From positions 187,339 to 236,819 of the forward strand of contig NZ_BBDN01000003.1 in assembly GCF_001316265.1 (NCBI RefSeq): DNA of 49,481 nucleotides, written 5' to 3'. Of this stretch, positions 30,918 through 38,037 are shown piece after piece. Position 1 is the stretch's first letter. Each line of letters starts with the position of its first letter. Below the pieces are notes generated by a model. The model was not told the origin of the DNA, made no database searches, and saw only the letters and a list, made by a program, of their open reading frames with translations. Both the position numbers and the translations under genes were made by a program. The stretch comes from Vulcanisaeta sp. JCM 16159 (lineage in GTDB: Archaea > Thermoproteota > Thermoprotei > Thermoproteales > Thermocladiaceae).

Positions 30918-31867
30918 CTATTTAGTATGTTGCATATGTTACTAAATTTAACTACTGGGTATACAAGCCCGAGCATTGTATAAAATACGATAGATTTCAC
31001 CCACATCTCAGCACCCTTACGTGGTCCGTATCTAAGTACTTGATAAAGTAGTGGTGCTAGCTCAATCACGGATAGCGGCGGCGCTAAGAGTAGGGATGTT
31101 ATTGTTAGTGCGTGCAGGGTTATGAATGCGCCACCTAAGTATTTCTGTCTTTTAGAGCCTGTGTATGCATATATTGCCGCCTTTTTGTGAATTCCCCTGA
31201 CGTACTGTCTCAATGATGTCGTTATGGGGACTTCGCTTTTAAGTCTCCTGTTGATGTCGTAAACGACCTCACTTTCTATGAGGTATGACTTGTAGCCATG
31301 GCACATGGCTCTAAGCCCAAAGTCCCTATCCTCGGCCTGTGTTAATCTATCATCAAATAACCCAACTTTCTCAAAAACCTCCCTTCTGATTAGGTTTACG
31401 CCAAATACCGTGAAGGGTACCTCCTTCATTATTAATTCCTTGGGCTTCGTATTCATGACGTCATTTAGTATCTTCTGTATTTCCTCGCTTGAGTTTACGT
31501 AAATATCTATCCTAATTGTGGATACTATTGGTCTATTAGCCTTTATCAGCGTTATTGGTATGTATGGAGGTGCTATTATGTCGCTATCCCAATACATTAT
31601 GCATTCACTTGATGTTTCCTTAACCACTATGTTACGTGCCTCGGGAATATTTGTGCCAGGTGCATCGATTATCCTTACAGCGCTGTCCAGTGCGTCCTTA
31701 ATGATCTCCTTTGAATTGTCGGTTGATCCGCCGTCTACGTAAATAATCTCGGCATTAACACCCATACTTCGTAGAGTCTGAAGTGCACTCCTTAATGATT
31801 GCATGCTGTACTTCAAGATCCAGGCGCTGTTCTTTCCTAAAACGCCTATCGCTATGTCGTGGCACAT
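30911..31867 (-). CDS. GT2 glycosyltransferase with C-terminal hydrophobic region, intact
   Basis: The frame is open further upstream, but ATG 31865-31867 (MCHDIAIGVLGKNSAWILKY) fits both the GT2 start and the TATA at 31896-31903. Motifs: NAEIIYVDGGSTDNSKEIIK, GTNIPEARNIVVKETSSECI, MYWDSDIIAPPYIP (D-x-D), VPFTVFGVNLIRREVFEKVG and FDDRLTQAEDRDFGLRAMCH (E-D-R). The C-terminus carries two hydrophobic stretches, ITSLLLAPPLSVIELAPLLY and SIVFYTMLGLVYPVV, so it may sit in the membrane and use a lipid-linked acceptor. About 318 residues. It is first in the operon with the two GT4 genes. Confidence 0.85.
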   Translation of the reverse strand: MCHDIAIGVLGKNSAWILKYSMQSLRSALQTLRSMGVNAEIIYVDGGSTDNSKEIIKDALDSAVRIIDAPGTNIPEARNIVVKETSSECIMYWDSDIIAPPYIPITLIKANRPIVSTIRIDIYVNSSEEIQKILNDVMNTKPKELIMKEVPFTVFGVNLIRREVFEKVGLFDDRLTQAEDRDFGLRAMCHGYKSYLIESEVVYDINRRLKSEVPITTSLRQYVRGIHKKAAIYAYTGSKRQKYLGGAFITLHALTITSLLLAPPLSVIELAPLLYQVLRYGPRKGAEMWVKSIVFYTMLGLVYPVVKFSNICNILNSW

Positions 31868-31914
31868 TATGCATTTAAAATTGGACTTTGGGCGATTTAA
31901 ATAGATTAAGGAGT

Positions 31915-33161
31915 ATGCATGCAGTGATTGCCCACCATTTTTGGGATAGACCGGGTGGAGGGGAGTTGGTGATGGCGTCAATAGCGCATGCAATGGCCAG
32001 GGCTGGTTACCAGCCCGTGCTTACATCATTATCAGACTTTGAGCCAAGGAAATACCTTGAGTGGTTCGGAATTGACATCTCTAGCTACCCCTACATTTCA
32101 ATGGGCATTAGATTAAGGTCCTTTGGCTTGTACATGAGGTTGTTGGTTTGGTATCCTGTCAAGGTCGCCTTAAGACGTTATAGTCCAAGAATTATCTTTA
32201 TTGATTCGCCAACCTATAAACCATTAGTAAGTGATTTAAGGAGAAAAGGCATTAAACTAATCGAGTACATTCACTTCCCACTCGACTTATCCTTTAGACG
32301 GAAGTACGTAAGTCTTGGTTACTACTATACTGAGGATCAATACATGGCAGAGAGATACACAAGGTTTCCACTAAGTATATATGCATGGCTATACTCAAAG
32401 TTATTTGATAAATTTGCCAGAGAAAACCCATTTCAAGTCTCTACCGCTGTCCTCACAAATTCGCGGTGGACTGCGTCAATAATAAAAATGGCATTTAATG
32501 AGGATCCCATAGTCCTTAACCCACCATTACCACCTAACTCACCCATAACAACCAGTAGTAGGTCCTTTGATGAGCGAAAACCGTATGTGGTTATGGTGGG
32601 TAGGTACGCCGAGGAAAAACGCTACCATTGGGTTCTAGAGAATACCGTGCCCAAGTTGGTTAAGGAGATTCCCCAGGCCAAGGTCATAATCATGGGTAGC
32701 GCCGGGACAAGCACATCCGAATCCTATTATAATCACCTCATGAGAATTTCGTTAAAGAACGGCCTAAGGGTCGGAACAGAGATATCGCATATTTCTAATG
32801 TGGATGTAGTACTCATGAAGAATGTGCCAAGGCAGGAAATGGTAAAGTTACTAGATGAATCAAGGGTCTTTCTTCATGCGACAGTTAATGAGCATTGGGG
32901 CATAGCGGTTGCCGAGCCATGGCCAGGGGCTTGCCCGTGGTTGTTCATAAATCCGGCGGTGCCTGGAGTGACCTGGCAATGAATGGCGAAGTTGGGCTCG
33001 GCTATGAAACCGCGGATGAAGCCGTTGAGGCCATAGCCAAGCTACTGACGGATGCCAGGGCATGGAGTGATTACTCCATGAAGAGCCTGGGGAGGGTTAG
33101 GGACATAACCTTTGACAGGTTCGTCGAGAGACTTACCGAGTTAGTTAGGAAGATCCTATAA
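31915..33161 (+). CDS. GT4 glycosyltransferase, ALG11-like, one frameshift
   Basis: ATG 31915 gives MHAVIAHHFWDRPGGGELVM, the glycine-rich acceptor loop of GT-B enzymes; a start at 31888 would add nine residues. Further motifs are IIFIDSPTYKPLVSDLRRK, KLIEYIHFPLDL, STAVLTNSRWTASIIKMAFN, PYVVMVGRYAEEKRYHWVLE and QAKVIIMGSAGTSTSESYYN. At about 32925 the frame breaks in HWGIAVAEAMARGLPVVVHK, the E-x7-E donor site, then SGGAWSDLAMNGEVGLGYET. About 415 residues. Relation to ALG11 mannosyltransferases is from the H-F-P and N-S-x-W-T motifs; a mannose donor is likely but unproven. It is divergent from the GT2/GT4 operon. Confidence 0.84.
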
Positions 33162-33173
33162 CTACTTTGAAGG

Positions 33174-33181
33174 TTTTTAAG
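33174..33181 (+). promoter_or_regulatory. TATA box for PaREP1 gene
   Basis: TTTTTAAG is centred 27 bases before ATG 33204, fitting a leaderless mRNA. Confidence 0.5.
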
Positions 33182-33203
33182 TCAGTAATATGCGGTATGA
33201 GTA

Positions 33204-33705
33204 ATGGTTGTCTCAATTGAGTTGCCGAGGGTTATTTATGAGAAGGTTAAGGAAAGGGGCTTGGACATTGAGGACCTCGTGATGTACGCGTTAATGAATG
33301 CAATGCAGTTGGACCCTAGTGAACTAGCTAAGGCGAGGCTTGAACTCGCGGGTGAGTACCTAGGTGAGGCCAGGGAATACATCGATAAAGGCGATGTGGT
33401 TCAGGCCAGTGAGAAGTTGTATAGGGCCGTTGAGGAGTGCGTTAAGGCATTGGCTGAGAAGTTTAACACGCCTGAGTATCGGGAGGCCGTTAAGGAGGGT
33501 GGGTGGTTCACTCACTTACTTGGTAGGGCGGCCAGGACGTTAAGCAGTAGGTTGGGTGAGCGAGGATTGTTGATGCTTGGTCAAGGCATATGACTTGCAT
33601 GTGCGGGGCTTTCACGAGGGTAAGTACGGCATTGACCAGGTGAGGGTTGACTTACCGCTCGTTGAGTGGTTCGTGAATTACACAGGGCAGTTGGTGGCTA
33701 GGTGA
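33204..33705 (+). CDS. PaREP1-family protein, one frameshift
   Basis: It starts VVSIELPRVIYEKVKERGLD, then ARLELAGEYLGEAREYIDKG, DVVQASEKLYRAVEECVKAL, the PaREP1 core shared with 21851-22365. Near 33565-33580 the frame breaks and continues IVDAWSKAYDLHVRGFHEGK, YGIDQVRVDLPLVEWFVNYT, ending GQLVAR. Joined length is about 167 residues. The N-terminal 40 residues resemble those of the 22 kb copy, so these two are closer to each other than to 21176-21721. Function unknown. The end overlaps the convergent coiled-coil nuclease gene by eight bases. Confidence 0.82.
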
Positions 33706-34501
33706 GTTCCTCGAAGTCATCCTCACCATGGTGCTTAACGACCTTGATGCCGTTAGCCCTCGCAAGCTCTATGGCTTTGCCCGTATCCCTCGCCTCATTC
33801 ACATAGGCTATTACCGCGATGACTTCCTTACCTGCCTTAGTGCTCCTTAACTTACTCACCTTATCCACGAAGCCCTCAACATCCCTAAGCCTGAGTGTTG
33901 CCTTAACCTCAGCGGCAATCACCTTATTATCAACCTCCGCATAGCCATCAAACTCGCCAACACCCTCAATCCTAACTCTCCTAAGCCTATCAACATTAAT
34001 GCCAAGTCTCTCCCTAACCCAATTAGGTAGGTAATGCCTAACATCACGCTCAACCAAAGCCCCAACAGTCCTAGAAATGCCAGAAAGCTCACGCCTAATA
34101 CTCCTGTTCTCCTGCCATAGTTTTTCTATGTTTTCGTTTATTCTTCTTATTTCCTGCCATATCTTGTTATTCTCCTCCCATAGTTTGTTGATGTCCGTTC
34201 TCATGGCATCCTGACCCTCACGTAGGGCCTTGATCTCCTGCCATATCTTGTTGTTCTCCTGCCATAGCCTATCCTGACCTTCCCTCAGTGTCTTGATTTC
34301 CTCCCAAATCTTGTTATTCTCTTCCCAAAGCCTATCCTGACCTTCGGCGAGTCTTTGGACTGTCTTCGTCAACTCATTAACGGCACTGATTAATTGCCTA
34401 ATCGAAGACTGAATATCGGTAATACCAAGCAGACCCACCACAGCAAGCCTAAACTCCTCATCCTCCCTCAACAAACGCAAAAACTCATCACGAAGAGACA
34501 T
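33698..34501 (-). CDS. Coiled-coil protein with PD-(D/E)XK nuclease-like end, intact
   Basis: 267 unbroken residues; paralogue of 17580-18946. It starts SLRDEFLRLLREDEEFRLAV then VGLLGITDIQSSIRQLISAV, a conserved head. Residues about 45-130 repeat a near-exact 21-residue unit, three heptads with Trp in the core (GQDRLWEENNKIWEEIKTLR, GQDRLWQENNKIWQEIKALR). The C-terminal domain has VRIEGVGEFDGYAEVDNKVI then AAEVKATLRLRDVEGFVDKV, placing the D and E-x-K of a PD-(D/E)XK fold. The tail ELARANGIKVVKHHGEDDFE closes the fold. Likely nucleic-acid cleaving or binding, with the coil acting as ruler or oligomeriser (inference). Confidence 0.82.
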   Translation of the reverse strand: MSLRDEFLRLLREDEEFRLAVVGLLGITDIQSSIRQLISAVNELTKTVQRLAEGQDRLWEENNKIWEEIKTLREGQDRLWQENNKIWQEIKALREGQDAMRTDINKLWEENNKIWQEIRRINENIEKLWQENRSIRRELSGISRTVGALVERDVRHYLPNWVRERLGINVDRLRRVRIEGVGEFDGYAEVDNKVIAAEVKATLRLRDVEGFVDKVSKLRSTKAGKEVIAVIAYVNEARDTGKAIELARANGIKVVKHHGEDDFEELT

Positions 34502-34539
34502 CCCTGTAAGATTTCGTGGATTGAGTTTAAATAGCTTAT

Positions 34540-35075
34540 TTATTCATGTTTACATAACCTGAACGCGAGTTTTAGGTCCTCTTGCGTGTTTACATTTAGT
34601 AGTTCCGTTGTCCAGGGAATTATTAAGGATACCCAGGGTATGACCTCGTGCATAAACTCCGGTCTCTTCACCAAGCTTATTCCTGTGAATTCCATTTCGC
34701 CGTTTTTCTCGTACATTAGGGTTATCATTGGCGATGTTACGTATGCGGTCATAGCTAGGAACCTCTTAATTAATTCCCTGGTTATGAAGGCATATCACTT
34801 GGTATGAACATGGTTGGCGTACCAACCATTAACAGGGACTCAAGTAAATCCTTAGGATAATCCATACCACTGGTTATTAAGACTTCATAACCACGTTGCC
34901 TAGCCCAGTTAATTACCTTAGTATGCCTAGCCGTGGTTGCTATGTACGTTTTGCCAAATCCATCAACTGATGATGCTACATATTCAATCATTGGCTTGCC
35001 GCATACGTCAATCAACGGCTTACTTGGGTTCGATAACCTACTCCCCATACCGCCAGCCATTATCACTATGTTCAT
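34540..35075 (-). CDS. cobY: CobY-type adenosylcobinamide-phosphate guanylyltransferase, one frameshift
   Basis: MNIVIMAGGMGSRLSNPSKP is the nucleotide-binding loop of NTP transferases; LIDVCGKPMIEYVASSVDGF, IATTARHTKVINWARQRGYE and MFIPSDMP (metal-binding Asp) follow. Near 34795 one base joins a frame ending WTTELLNVNTQEDLKLAFRL. About 178 residues, the size of archaeal CobY, which transfers GMP to cobinamide phosphate in vitamin B12 assembly. CobY is preferred over MobA because of its size and the L-N-V-N-T-x-E-D ending; a molybdopterin role cannot be excluded since a MobA-like gene overlaps it by four bases upstream. Confidence 0.68.
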
Positions 35076-35938
35076 GCCTTATCAACACCGAAGGAGGTTA
35101 GTACGCGCCTACCGAGTTGCCTAACATTCTCATTAACCGAGTCAAGCAATACGTGGGCCGCCAGGAAGTGCAGGCCCACCTCTACATAAAGCCTAAACTC
35201 GGGCCACGGATCACCAGTTATTAGGGTGTACCAGAGTGAGCCCATGATTTTACCAAGTCTCCTATCCAGTACATCGTTAATTGAGTACTCCCTAATTATT
35301 GATATGTCATTCTTAATTACCTGCTCGTTAATATTGATATTCACATTAATTAACTCATCACGTGTATTTACATTTATGAGACCCTTTAATTCAACCCCGT
35401 GAATTGATGGGTTTAGGAATAGGGCCTTTGGTAATCCCCTAATTAGGTCGAAGATCTTTGACCTGCCGTAATCAATTAGGAGGTTCAAGTATTGGAGAGC
35501 TACAGTCCTACTGACGGCCATTAGGGCATTCTCTAAATGCCCGTTTGGGTATACGTAAGTCGTGACGTCGAAGTTTCTCAACTCCTTTATTAGCGGCTTA
35601 AGGATGTTGGGCGTTATGTAGGGCATGTCGTTGGGGACGATGATTACATCCTCCTCACTGCACCTATTAAGTGCCGAGTATATGCCCGCAAGTGGTCCCT
35701 TGAACCTCTCGTCATCAATTACGTAATCGGCATTTGGTATTACGGATTTATAAATCATAGCTCTTTCGGAGTTATTCACGGCTATGATGATCTCATCTGC
35801 CACCTGCGACACGGCATCATAAACAAGTCTCATCATTGGTTTATCACCTACCCTATACAGCGCCTTATCAGTCCATGGTTCACCACGTACCTGGAACCTC
35901 CGTGACAATCCACCGCTCAGTATAATGCCGCAAACCAT
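35072..35938 (-). CDS. mobA: MobA-like molybdenum cofactor guanylyltransferase with extra C-terminal domain, intact
   Basis: CGIILSGGLSRRFQVRGEPW with the G-G-x-S-R-R-F loop, then DKALYRVGDKPMMRLVYDAV, DERFKGPLAGIYSALNRCSE (L-A-G), DVIIVPNDMPYITPNILKPL (metal Asp) and GLINVNTRDELINVNI. MobA adds GMP to molybdopterin, giving the cofactor of Mo or W enzymes. At 288 residues it is about 80-90 longer than typical MobA; residues about 200-288 form an additional helical domain (SINDVLDRRLGKIMGSLWYT, YVEVGLHFLAAHVLLDSVNE) that I do not recognise. It sits 18 bases downstream of the small anchor-protein gene and overlaps cobY. Confidence 0.78.
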   Translation of the reverse strand: MVCGIILSGGLSRRFQVRGEPWTDKALYRVGDKPMMRLVYDAVSQVADEIIIAVNNSERAMIYKSVIPNADYVIDDERFKGPLAGIYSALNRCSEEDVIIVPNDMPYITPNILKPLIKELRNFDVTTYVYPNGHLENALMAVSRTVALQYLNLLIDYGRSKIFDLIRGLPKALFLNPSIHGVELKGLINVNTRDELINVNININEQVIKNDISIIREYSINDVLDRRLGKIMGSLWYTLITGDPWPEFRLYVEVGLHFLAAHVLLDSVNENVRQLGRRVLTSFGVDKA

Positions 35939-35956
35939 CTTAAGCCATTACTCAGC

Positions 35957-36480
35957 CTATTCAGGCGGTCTTATAAGTCTCGCCAGTCTCTCCCTCCTCC
36001 ATCTGGCGTATTCTATTAAGCCAATGACTATGAGTATTACTACCATTATGATTGCCACGGCAATGGCTATTAAGGTACCCACAGGCACAAAGCCTATGCC
36101 CGGTACGTAATAACCACTCACTGGTACTACCAGGGTGACTGATACGGTCTCACCACTCTCACTTGTCGTAAGGACACGGTCCGACTTGAGTATACGCCGA
36201 AGGAGTAGGCATAGGCCTTACAGGTTATTGAGCCTGTACTCGGTATTGGGATCACTACGTTAATAGGGCCCAGGTTACTTACATTATAGCCAGCGCATTG
36301 CAGACCCACTATTGCGTACTTCGTCAGTGGCATACCATTTGCTGAGAGTGCGTTTATACTCACGTTAACGGCGGGTATATACACTGGTAATTGAGTTTGC
36401 TGGGCATATGAAATTAGGACGGTGTTCAATAGCATTGTTAATGCCATGATAATCACCACCAAGTATTGAGGTCTTACCAC
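35957..36480 (-). CDS. Small membrane-anchored surface protein, stand-alone copy of the giant protein's C-terminal module, one frameshift
   Basis: GTG start; signal peptide LVVIIMALTMLLNTVLISYA with cleavage before QQTQLP. The outer domain has SANGMPLTKYAIVGLQCAG, VVIPIPSTGSITCKAYAYS and, after a one-base break near 36180, VLTTSESGETVSVTLVV, then SGYYVPGIGFVPVGTLIAIA, a membrane helix and tail YARWRRERLARLIRPPE. Each element matches 17027-17459 of the giant gene in order, including both Cys residues, the GYY-PG-GFVPV stretch and the Arg-rich tail. About 174 residues. It is probably displayed on the same membrane face as the giant protein; a role as spacer, accessory subunit or assembly factor is inference. 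Confidence 0.8.
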
Positions 36481-36542
36481 ATTGTTTTACATACATTGGG
36501 AAATAAATCACTAACTCCCAGAAATTATTAATAAGAATAGAA

Positions 36543-36590
36543 TCAGCGCTATTAACCTAAATCACTGTTCATCCAGCCCAGCATCATCAT
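36543..36590 (-). ncRNA. C/D box sRNA candidate
   Basis: Minus strand, 5' to 3': box C ATGATGA (36590-36584), 11-base spacer TGCTGGGCTGG, D'-like ATGA, 3 bases, C'-like GTGATTT, 12-base spacer AGGTTAATAGCG, box D CTGA (36546-36543). The 11-12-base guide spacing is that of archaeal 2'-O-methylation guides; C' and D' are degenerate. A TATA-like element at 36613-36623 is about 28 bases before box C. rRNA or tRNA targets were not tested. Confidence 0.45.
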
Positions 36591-36612
36591 GCAAAATACG
36601 CACTGCTTAAAG

Positions 36613-36623
36613 TAATTATAAGT
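36613..36623 (-). promoter_or_regulatory. TATA-like element upstream of the sRNA candidate
   Basis: Minus strand ACTTATAATTA, just after the HDAC-family stop (36635). Centred about 28 bases from the first base of box C; the next gene has its own element near 36506-36512. Confidence 0.35.
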
Positions 36624-36634
36624 ATTTAGGTCGT

Positions 36635-37680
36635 TTAGGTTAGGTTCCAGTAATTTCTCTGGACATTAATTACATCCTTGATGACTGAATTAACACGGGC
36701 CAAAATCCTCGGTTCCGTCTGAATCACATCTTCATCAACCTCCGTATCCTTATTATTCATGATGTTGATTAGGAGCCTCGAGCCTCTAATTAGGGTGTCA
36801 TAATTATAACCACCTTCAAGTACGAAGACGACGCCCCTAACCATGCCGATGATATCTCTCAGTTCTTTAAACACGTGGGCATAGGTATTCAACGAGAGCC
36901 TAAGATTAGCTATGTTGTCCAGCATATGCGCGTCGAAGCCCAGGGAAACCAAAATTAACTGTGGCCTATACTCCCTGATTATAGGCCACACGATCCTATT
37001 CAGGGCACTCATGTAGCATCATCGGCCGTGAATGGTGGTAGGGGCACGTTGACATTGAAGCCCTCGCCCTCGCCTTCACCAACATCATCGATAAAGCCTG
37101 TACCTGGGTAAATGGTTAGTGGGTCTTGATGAAGGCTTATGTAAAGGACCTTTGGGTCCTTATAAAAAAATTTCCTGTGTGCCATTTCCATGGTGAGCAT
37201 CGATATCGAGTATGGCCACCCTACTAATGCCATGCTCAATGGCGTAGACAGCACCAATGGCTACATTATTAAATATGCAAAAGCCCTGGGTAGGAGCCAT
37301 TAATGCTCGGCCACCATGACCAACATGGTGACCCGGCGGCCTGACAATGGCGTAGGCGGCGTTCCATTCACCGTTCAGCACCTTATCAATGCCCCTCAGG
37401 ACGGCGCCAACGGCGTGTCTCGCAGCCTTACAAGTGCCTGGGCTGACATAAGTATCAGCATCTATGAATACGTAGCCCATGCCGCAAGCCTCATCGATTT
37501 GTTTTACGTAATTCGCATCATGAACCCTAAGTAACCATTCATCAATGTTATTAATGGGTCTTTCCATGGCGATGTAATCACCCACCGACCTAATTATTGC
37601 CAGAACCTACCTGGGTTCTCAATGTGGCTTCTTGGTGGTTTATGTTCTAGATGTGCATCGTCATAGATTATGCCAATCAT
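36635..37680 (-). CDS. Histone deacetylase / acetylpolyamine amidohydrolase family enzyme, three frameshifts
   Basis: Zinc-dependent deacetylase of the HDAC/AcuC superfamily. It starts MIGIIYDDAHLEHKPPRSHI; breaks near 37607 and at a T7 run near 37185 and again near 37012 are each one base. Motifs: IVRPPGHHVGHGGRALMAPT (catalytic His pair), GFCIFNNVAIGAVYAIEHGI, VAILDIDAHHGNGTQEIF (zinc Asp and His), QDPLTIYPGTGFIDDVGEGE, LILVSLGFDAHM (zinc Asp) and VVFVLEGGYNYDTLIRG. About 348 residues. Substrate could be an acetylated chromatin protein, polyamine or small metabolite; sequence alone does not decide. Confidence 0.88.
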
Positions 37681-37704
37681 AATCACTGAATTATACCTAT
37701 AGTG

Positions 37705-37716
37705 CCTTATTAATTT
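37705..37716. promoter_or_regulatory. Shared AT element between divergent HDAC-family and small-protein genes
   Basis: TTATTAATTTA lies about 26 bases before ATG 37738 on the plus strand and about 31 bases before ATG 37680 on the minus strand. Like 27157-27164, one central element could serve both directions. Confidence 0.35.
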
Positions 37717-37737
37717 ACTTGAGAATTCCTAATTGAT

Positions 37738-37998
37738 ATGTTTGGCAGAAGGAAGAAGGTGGATCTCGAGGAGCTTCTTCAGGAATTGACTAGTAATGAG
37801 GAGGATAATACGAGAAGTAAATCAAGAAGGCGAGTTGGTGAGGACTATGAGGATTACGGTCAACAAGCAGGTGTTAAATTCAGGGTTGAATTTGAGGGTG
37901 TTGATGAATTAATTAAGGAAATAAAGTCCCTGAGGGAATCAATCAATGAATTAATTGGGTTGTTGAAGGAGCAGGAACCAAATATCGCAAAGAAGTAA
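37738..37998 (+). CDS. Small charged protein, unrecognised, upstream of rqcH
   Basis: 86 unbroken residues. The first part, FGRRKKVDLEELLQELTSNE, is basic then acidic; a low-complexity Arg/Ser/Asp/Tyr-rich middle (KSRRRVGEDYEDYGQQ) precedes a strand-helix end FRVEFEGVDELIKEIKSLRE and a short coiled coil SINELIGLLKEQE. I do not recognise a family. ATG 37738 is supported by spacing to the AT element at 37705-37716. It sits 40 bases before rqcH on the same strand and may be co-expressed. Confidence 0.6.
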   Translation: MFGRRKKVDLEELLQELTSNEEDNTRSKSRRRVGEDYEDYGQQAGVKFRVEFEGVDELIKEIKSLRESINELIGLLKEQEPNIAKK

Positions 37999-38037
37999 AT
38001 CGTTTTTAAAGGCCCTTACCCAATTAAATAAGGTGTA

